Of a stretch of DNA of 64,000 bases, positions 56,701-64,000 are shown in pieces. The position numbers and the translations under genes are program-made. The first letter of the stretch is position 1, and each line of letters starts with the position of its first letter. The DNA comes from Paraburkholderia fungorum (GTDB lineage Bacteria > Pseudomonadota > Gammaproteobacteria > Burkholderiales > Burkholderiaceae): positions 20,968 to 84,967 of the forward strand of contig NZ_MCAS01000031.1 of assembly GCF_003610895.1 (NCBI RefSeq), in the 5' to 3' direction. The notes below the pieces were generated by a model. The model saw only the letters and a program-made list of their open reading frames with translations. It was not told the DNA's origin and did no database searches.

Positions 56701-57399
56701 CGAGAGCGTCGCCGTGCGCTGCGGCACGAGGATCAGGACGCAATCGGGCAAGGTCTTGAGATGCCCAAGATGCGGTAGCGAGTCGGTGAAGTCGGATGGA
56801 CTGAGGCGATAGCTGCCTTTGTCCGCACGCGAACGGGCAAGAGTGATCAGCTCGGAAAGATTGCCGTAGCCATTGCGGTTGGTTGCGAGCGCAACCAGTG
56901 TGCAGAACGGTTCGCCTGCATCGTCGGTCAGATTGAGTTCGCTGCCGATGATGAGCTGAGGGATTGGTTTTAGCGTCTCTTGGTTTGTGGCTTCTGGCTC
57001 TGTGGTTTCTGGCTGCGTGGTTTCTGGCTCTGTGGTTTCTGGCTGCGTGGTTTCTTGTTGTGAGCACGCTGGCTTCTCGGCCACCGGCTCCGTTGCTTCT
57101 TCTAAAGACGTTCCTGCCTGCGCGGCTTTCGCCTTGTCATCGCGCTCCTTCCGTTGGCGCTCCCGCTCCTGTTCGATCTCTTTCACCGCCGTGTGCGCGC
57201 GCACGACGCCCGCCAGAGAGCATTCATCGGTGATTGCGAGCGCGCTATAGCCGCACGACATCGCCCGCTCGACCAACTCATGCGGATGCGAAGCGCCACG
57301 CAGAAACGAAAAATTAGTCAGACAGTGCAGTTCTGCGTAGGGCGGCAATTGAGCCGCAAGCGCCGGCTCCAATAAACCCGAGACTTGGGAATCTGCCAT
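53755..57399 (-). CDS. dnaE2: Error-prone DNA polymerase DnaE2 (ImuC)
   Basis: 1214 residues, longer than the usual ~1050-1100. The PHP domain (YAELHCLTNFSFLRGASHPHELVERA), C-family polymerase core (GRGSAANSIVCYCLHVTEIDP; NEPPDIDIDFEHQRREEVIQYIYGKYG) and C-terminal OB domain (ACGIVTVRQRPGTANGTVFVSIEDETGSINVIVWP) are complete. A ~75-residue charged, repetitive insert lies in the PHP domain (about 71-145). It carries out damage-induced mutagenic synthesis with ImuA and ImuB. The ATG at 57399 is six bases past the imuB stop. A second insert with Arg-rich residues lies near 780-830. Confidence 0.96.
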   Translation of the reverse strand: MADSQVSGLLEPALAAQLPPYAELHCLTNFSFLRGASHPHELVERAMSCGYSALAITDECSLAGVVRAHTAVKEIEQERERQRKERDDKAKAAQAGTSLEEATEPVAEKPACSQQETTQPETTEPETTQPETTEPEATNQETLKPIPQLIIGSELNLTDDAGEPFCTLVALATNRNGYGNLSELITLARSRADKGSYRLSPSDFTDSLPHLGHLKTLPDCVLILVPQRTATLSHTLRCAHWLASFAPQRSWIALELWQTGSDDLQIDALRMISKASGLPLVAAGGVLMHVRSRKPLQDTLTAIGLVTPLSACGHALEANAERHMRTRVRLGKLYPRDTLEETLRIAALCRFSLSELEYEYPEELVPAGESPSSYLRKLVMAGAMERWPKGMDLKRIGQIETELKLIADLKYEKYFLTVHDIVSFARSRNILCQGRGSAANSIVCYCLHVTEIDPASMNMLIERFISRARNEPPDIDIDFEHQRREEVIQYIYGKYGRHRAALTATLITYHARSALKDVGKALGLEASLIERISKSQQWWDGADAVAKYLAEAGFAANSHITQHLIRLTKELRSFPRHLSQHVGGFVIAKDKLSRLVPIENATMKDRSVIEWDKDDIDALKLLKVDVLALGMLSAIRRALEFVALRRGLPKFRMQDIPREDRAVYEMCGHADTIGVFQIESRAQQSMLPRLKPNKYYDLVIEVAIVRPGPIQGGMVHPYLRRKQNLEAVDYAKEELRPVLERTLGVPIFQEQVMHLAMVAAKYTGEQADQLRRAMAAWRRTGNLAKYQQDLTERMLKRDYEPEFIARICKQIEGFGEYGFPESHAASFALLVYLSAWLKRYEPAAFLAGLLNSQPLGFYSPSQLVQDARRHGVPVLPPDVTLSDWESTFERRGHEGQRISSGETCLRRQQGALSAQQFRDLSLRRFTVARTIRRAAKQLTARVFQSSKTYGARGPAVRIGMHLIKGFSQVAAERVMAARREAPFTDVDDLTRRAALTRRDLEALAAANALVSIAGHRREAWWAVTAQHAVPRLLRDAPIAEAPLALPQATESREIVDDYASIGLTLNRHPLALLRERLARQRFRTAAELAVCRHGTLARACGIVTVRQRPGTANGTVFVSIEDETGSINVIVWPALVEKQRKVLLGSSLLAVYGVLQRDDGVSTGGDSAGHVADANNAGNVKRKQKGEVIHLVAHRLEDHSDWLGELATASRDFH
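56992..57054 (-). repeat. Tandem repeat in dnaE2 encoding ETTQP/ETTEP units
   Basis: A 30-base unit (two 15-base halves) is repeated, encoding ETTQPETTEP twice and a degenerate EATNQ. It lies inside the PHP-domain insert of DnaE2. Copy-number change would keep the frame. Confidence 0.9.
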
Positions 57400-57404
57400 G
57401 ATGC

Positions 57405-59195
57405 TCAGCCGAACAAACCCTGCAAATACCACTCGCCAGAACGTTCCCGGTACACCCAGAACATATGGCCACGATCGTCTGCCGCAACGTAGTAATCCCG
57501 CTCGACGAGGTTACCGTCCCACCACCCTGCTTCAATCCGTTCGGTACGCGTGAGCATTTTCAGTGGCCGACGATAGATCGGCCGCTGGTCTCGCATCATC
57601 AGGCGCAGCGGTTTGTCCAGCATCCAGACGGGACGAGGCTGCGATGGCAATGCACTGTCGGGCAGATCGAGTGAGGCTTGAGCATCGGCTGGCTGTGCTG
57701 CGAATAGGTGGCTGTTTTTAGCATCGCCTGCTTTTTCGGGCTGTCGGGATATGTGCTCTGTGCATCCTGCCTGTTCTGCTTGTCTCGCCGTGGCATCGTC
57801 CGCAGGCACGCTCTCCATCTCCAATGCAGCGTTCTGCAACTCATCGCTCAGCCAGGTTTTATCCGCTTTGATTTTTGTCCTGGTCTTCGCAGACGAACGC
57901 TTCTTGCGCGAAAACGCTTGCGCCTGGTAGGCCTCGACGCGCATTGCCCGCTCAGGCCTAGGATCGTCCTGCACCGACATCTGCAGCACATTCTCCGGCC
58001 CCAAACGTGCGCTCAAGCGTTCGAGCAGACGTGCAATCGAATCGCCGTCCGATTCGGGCATGGGAAACAAGGTGTCCGACCGCCCTGCACACTCGCTGAT
58101 CTGATCCGCGACCAGCTTTAACTCGATCACGGGCGCAGCCAGAACCGTCTGATTTAACTTCTCACGCAACAACCAGATCAGATGCTCGGCGTCGCGCGAC
58201 GGTAGGGCCCACGCGACCTTCAGATTCGACGTCTTCGGCGCATGACGGGATGCCAATTCATGTTCTAGCAACAACGTATAGGCACTGAGCGCGGCATGAT
58301 GCGCACTCAACCATCCGGCCAGTTGCACAATCAGCCGACGCGCGGCGAACAGTAATGCATCGGCGTTATCGACTCGCGACGGCAACTCCAACTGCGCATG
58401 AAACGATGCCGGCGCACGAAACGATTCGCGCGGATCCGGACGCGTACCATATGCTTGTGCCATCAGATCCAGAATGCCGCTGCCGAAACGCCGCACGACA
58501 CCCGACCTTGGCAACTGACGCAAATCGGCCAGCGTCGAGCAACCGACATGCGTAAGCGCCTCGCGATGCGCCAGCGCAACCGGCAGCAACGACACGGATA
58601 GGCGGTCGAGAACCCGCGCAAGCGACGTTTCCTTTATCACATGCCAACGACGCCCCTGCCGATCGGCGTGCGCCTGCGCCAACAGCCACGCACCCCATGC
58701 TGTCGGTGCGCACGCGATGCGTGCCGTATAGCCGAATTCAGCCACCGTCGCGGATACCTGTGACAACAACGCGCGCAAGCCGCCAAACAGCCGCAGACCG
58801 GAACCGACTTCCAGCAACAAGGTATGCGCATGTGCGAGCGATACCTTCGGTGTATACGTCAGCAAAGCGAGCGCCATCGCTTCGAACGCCTGGGTTTCGC
58901 GAGTCACGTCTGCGGCAAGCATCTTAAGACCAGGAGCCAAAGCCAATGCGTACGAGCGCGAATGGCCTACCTGCACTCCGGCACGCAATGCATCGAAATC
59001 CGGCATCAGGACGTGCGCGTGATCAGCCAGCGCATAGCAGCGCACCCCAGTGACGCCTTCGACGCCTGGAGGTTGGCTTGCCTCGTCGCCGGACTCACGC
59101 CGATTCGGCTTCGCGAGCGAACCATCCCGGAGCAACTCGAGAGGTTTCACCGCTTCCAGCGACAAGAGTGGCAATGTGACTGCGATCCACAACAT
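57405..59195 (-). CDS. imuB: ImuB, Y-family polymerase-like protein
   Basis: 596 residues. It has the Y-family fold (ALAPGLKMLAADVTRETQAFEAMALALLTYTPKV; LLLEVGSGLRLFGG; ALAHREALTHVGCSTLADLRQLPRSGVVRRFG) but lacks the acidic residues of an active polymerase, as known for ImuB, which acts as a scaffold binding the beta clamp, ImuA and DnaE2. A hydrophilic Lys/Arg-rich stretch at about 430-520 precedes the conserved C-terminus (RIEAGWWDGNLVERDYYVA). Its start lies inside the end of imuA (101-base overlap). Confidence 0.94.
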   Translation of the reverse strand: MLWIAVTLPLLSLEAVKPLELLRDGSLAKPNRRESGDEASQPPGVEGVTGVRCYALADHAHVLMPDFDALRAGVQVGHSRSYALALAPGLKMLAADVTRETQAFEAMALALLTYTPKVSLAHAHTLLLEVGSGLRLFGGLRALLSQVSATVAEFGYTARIACAPTAWGAWLLAQAHADRQGRRWHVIKETSLARVLDRLSVSLLPVALAHREALTHVGCSTLADLRQLPRSGVVRRFGSGILDLMAQAYGTRPDPRESFRAPASFHAQLELPSRVDNADALLFAARRLIVQLAGWLSAHHAALSAYTLLLEHELASRHAPKTSNLKVAWALPSRDAEHLIWLLREKLNQTVLAAPVIELKLVADQISECAGRSDTLFPMPESDGDSIARLLERLSARLGPENVLQMSVQDDPRPERAMRVEAYQAQAFSRKKRSSAKTRTKIKADKTWLSDELQNAALEMESVPADDATARQAEQAGCTEHISRQPEKAGDAKNSHLFAAQPADAQASLDLPDSALPSQPRPVWMLDKPLRLMMRDQRPIYRRPLKMLTRTERIEAGWWDGNLVERDYYVAADDRGHMFWVYRERSGEWYLQGLFG

Positions 59196-59934
59196 GTTTG
59201 ATCTCTTGTCCTTGCCTGCTGCCGGCTCCGTTTTCCGGCAACACGACGCTTTGTAACGGCAAAATAAGGCGCAGAGGCTCCGCTAACGGCGGCCCGCGGC
59301 GCTTGAAGATGTCGATCGAGATACCAATCTCCTGCAACCATTGGCGACGATTAATCGTCTGCGCATTGGCCGGCAAGAGCGGCTCGCAGATCATTCGCAA
59401 AGGTGCCGGCGAAGATTGCGTGGCTGCCTCGACAGGCCGGATCAAAAATGCCAGCGAGGCCGACTCCTGAGCCGCCACCTGCAGACGTCGAACCTTATCG
59501 GCGCGCGCATTCGACAGCCATACCAGCACTGCCCCCATGCCATCCTGTTTCAATGCCTGAGCAGCGGCCCACAAGGCCTGGTCTTCACTCGAACGCACCC
59601 ATAAGACACGCTCAACATCGATACCCCAAGCCCTCAGAGTCGAAGCACTGGGCTGGTAAGGGGGCGCCACGAACATGACGTGCCGTTCGGTTTGTGCCGT
59701 GAGATGCTGAAGCGCACGAGCCAGCAGACGCAGTTCACCGACGCCCCCGTGTTCAATCAATAATTCCGTCAGACCGCCAGCCGACCAACCCTGCCCGGGC
59801 AGTAGTTGATCCAGCGCGGCATAGCCGCTGGAAATCACCCGCGAGTCCGCCTCGGCAAGCTCATTGCCCTGCCACACCTGTCGTCGTAATTGCGACGACA
59901 GCGCGGTTGCTGCCAGATGAATCGCTGCTGCCAT
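59095..59934 (-). CDS. imuA: ImuA, RecA/SulA-like mutagenesis protein
   Basis: 279 residues. A RecA-like core (SRVISSGYAALDQLLPGQGWSAGGLTELLIEHGGVGELRLLARAL) without a full Walker A, as usual in this family. It is needed for damage-induced mutagenesis with ImuB and DnaE2. The ATG at 59934 begins the conserved sequence and leaves the LexA box 72 bases upstream; a longer reading across the box is rejected. First gene of the cassette. Confidence 0.92.
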   Translation of the reverse strand: MAAAIHLAATALSSQLRRQVWQGNELAEADSRVISSGYAALDQLLPGQGWSAGGLTELLIEHGGVGELRLLARALQHLTAQTERHVMFVAPPYQPSASTLRAWGIDVERVLWVRSSEDQALWAAAQALKQDGMGAVLVWLSNARADKVRRLQVAAQESASLAFLIRPVEAATQSSPAPLRMICEPLLPANAQTINRRQWLQEIGISIDIFKRRGPPLAEPLRLILPLQSVVLPENGAGSRQGQEIKHVVDRSHIATLVAGSGETSRVAPGWFAREAESA

Positions 59935-60005
59935 AGACACGCTCGTTCCGTAGGGAATACTCCACCCGGCCCGGCATCGGGCAAGCATGGGGTGACGAGT
60001 TTTCA

Positions 60006-60021
60006 CTGTATATTTATACAG
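60006..60021. promoter_or_regulatory. LexA box (SOS operator) of imuA-imuB-dnaE2
   Basis: CTGTATATTTATACAG is a CTGT-N8-ACAG dyad matching the gammaproteobacterial and betaproteobacterial LexA consensus closely. It should repress the mutagenesis cassette until DNA damage. Confidence 0.93.
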
Positions 60022-60199
60022 TATTTTGAGGGGGATGTTAAGAAAACAAGGCGAGGCGAGGATGCGCGTGCCGGAGGAAATGAAGGCGGTGATGAAGGCG
60101 GTTTTGCTGCTGGTTTTCACCTGCGGGAGCAGTTGCACTTGGCACGGTGGCCAAGCTGATAAAACTTAGCATGCCCGGGAAAGATGGGAGCGGAGAGTC

Positions 60200-60418
60200 G
60201 TGCATGCATGCCGCGGATGTCGTGCAAGAGTCAGAACCGGTGCGCTTACGTGGCACCTCGATCCCCTGATGGACGATCAGGAACTTGATTCGCGGCAGTC
60301 GACCGGCGCGGTGTACTGGGAAGGTGCGGTACGGGTGAGTCGCGATGGCGCGGACGTCGGGAATGCCTACCTGGAGCTGACGGGTTACGCGAACGCGCTG
60401 CGGATCGGGAAGGAGTGA
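60200..60418 (+). pseudogene. 3' remnant of a lipocalin-like (AttH/CrtC hydratase) gene
   Basis: The last ~50 residues (PLMDDQELDSRQSTGAVYWEGAVRV...GNAYLELTGYANALRIG) match the C-terminus of AttH/carotenoid-hydratase lipocalin proteins, normally 350-400 residues. The preceding ~20 residues are not conserved, and no upstream part of the gene remains before the LexA box. A degraded or truncated gene, probably not functional. Confidence 0.7.
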
Positions 60419-60456
60419 GCGGTGTTCCTGACGGAGATTCCGTGGCCCGTAAACGC

Positions 60457-60487
60457 AGAAACCCCACCGTTGTGGGGTGGGGTTTCT
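60457..60487 (-). terminator. Terminator of the rRNA operon
   Basis: AAACCCCACC and GGTGGGGTTT form a 10-bp stem with a 7-base loop on the minus strand, just past the 5S gene. Confidence 0.85.
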
Positions 60488-60501
60488 GGTGCTGCTGGGG
60501 A

Positions 60502-60615
60502 GCCTGACGATTACCTACTTTCACACGGGAATCCGCACTATCATCGGCGTGGAGTCGTTTCACGGTCCTGTTCGGGATGGGAAGGGGTGGGACCGACTCG
60601 CTATGGTCATCAGGC
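60502..60615 (-). rRNA. rrf: 5S ribosomal RNA
   Basis: On the minus strand, 114 nt begin GCCTGATGACCATAGCGAGT and contain the 5S hallmarks CCCATCCCGAACAG and GTGTGAAAGTAGG, ending CGTCAGGC. The ends pair to form helix I. Ends are accurate to a base or two. Confidence 0.95.
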
Positions 60616-60791
60616 ATGACTTGTTGTCGTGCTGTCTTTGGGGACAGCACAACCAATCTGGAAGAAGTAGTTTCTGGTGATGCTCACCAGAGGGAGATTC
60701 GGGGGTTGTGTTGTTTCTGGCACAACACTGATCTCAACCTGTGTGTTCTGCGACCCCATCTGGGGTTCACACGTATCCCCTGCGGGGATCG

Positions 60792-60825
60792 GACCAGAGT
60801 AAGCGCTAAAGCGCTAACTCTGGTC
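60792..60825 (-). other. Processing-type hairpin in the 23S-5S spacer
   Basis: GACCAGAGTAAGCGCT and AGCGCTAACTCTGGTC pair with one mismatch around a 2-base loop. It sits 17 bases past the 23S 3' end, in the 226-base spacer, and may help rRNA processing. Confidence 0.6.
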
Positions 60826-60841
60826 GAGACACACCTGTTAT

Positions 60842-63722
<2,881 letters not shown>

Positions 63723-64000
63723 TATAACGGGTGTGTCTCCTGTGTCATTCACTCGGAATGCCACGCTCGCCACAATCGCTACAGGTTGAGTATTCGTGTT
63801 GCGCCGTATTCCAAAGCAATCTTTCGATCACCTTTTCATACATTGATACAATCACAACCCTGATTCACCTACTCGCACACCCATCTCTAAGTATGCTTTC
63901 GTGAATCTCTTTACTACTTCTTCCTGATTGTTAAAGAACGACAGCCGATATCGCGGTTGCTATAACCACGTATCACTCTGACTGGCTCAATCGCCAATGC
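63723..64000 (-). other. Part of the 16S-23S spacer with boxA antitermination site
   Basis: Leader to 23S, cut by the window end. A boxA-like sequence (TGTCGTTCTTTAACAAT on the minus strand, 63927-63943) matches the rRNA antitermination site. Any tRNA genes of the spacer, and 16S, would lie beyond the window. Confidence 0.85.

Overview
The window reads like a chromosome segment of a GC-rich betaproteobacterium, most likely Paraburkholderia or a close Burkholderia relative. This is inferred from gene families and layout: a DUF3563 protein, HemP, an FtrABCD iron system, an ImuA-ImuB-DnaE2 cassette, a Burkholderiales-type Fe-S fumarase and the 23S rRNA sequence. No database was searched.

Left part (1-7.9 kb): the end of a branched-chain amino acid type ABC transporter operon (fused permease-ATPase, then LivF), tRNA-Ser(GGA), and a leftward acs / DUF4212 / sodium:solute symporter group that probably imports and activates acetate or a similar carboxylate.

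Centre (7.9-27 kb): a type III secretion island. Two rightward genes encode candidate secreted proteins. One carries a DUF1521 self-cleaving domain with its GDPH motif. A compact leftward operon of 17 tightly overlapping genes (sctC-D-E-F-G-I-J-K-L-Q-R-S-T-U-V-N-O) follows. Upstream of it, an AT-rich control region holds a ribbon-helix-helix regulator gene, and two further small rightward genes look like secreted substrates, one with an ADP-ribosyltransferase-like pattern lacking the usual glutamates. No translocon, gatekeeper or needle-length gene is visible, and SctU ends just before its autoprotease (NPTH) domain. This reduced apparatus is the most unusual thing in the window.

Right part (27-60 kb): housekeeping and stress genes. 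Iron genes dominate 30-42.5 kb (bacterioferritin, Bfd, TonB-ExbB-ExbD, HemP, FtrABCD), with Fur-box-like sites before bfd, hemP and ftrA. Then come uvrB, an aromatic aminotransferase, a hydroxybutyrate dehydrogenase/patatin pair, an aldo-keto reductase, rlmJ, a divergent cueR / copper chaperone pair sharing a perfect operator, and a LexA-controlled mutagenesis cassette (imuA-imuB-dnaE2). The window closes with a leftward rRNA operon: 5S, 23S and part of the 16S-23S spacer, next to a degraded lipocalin-type gene.
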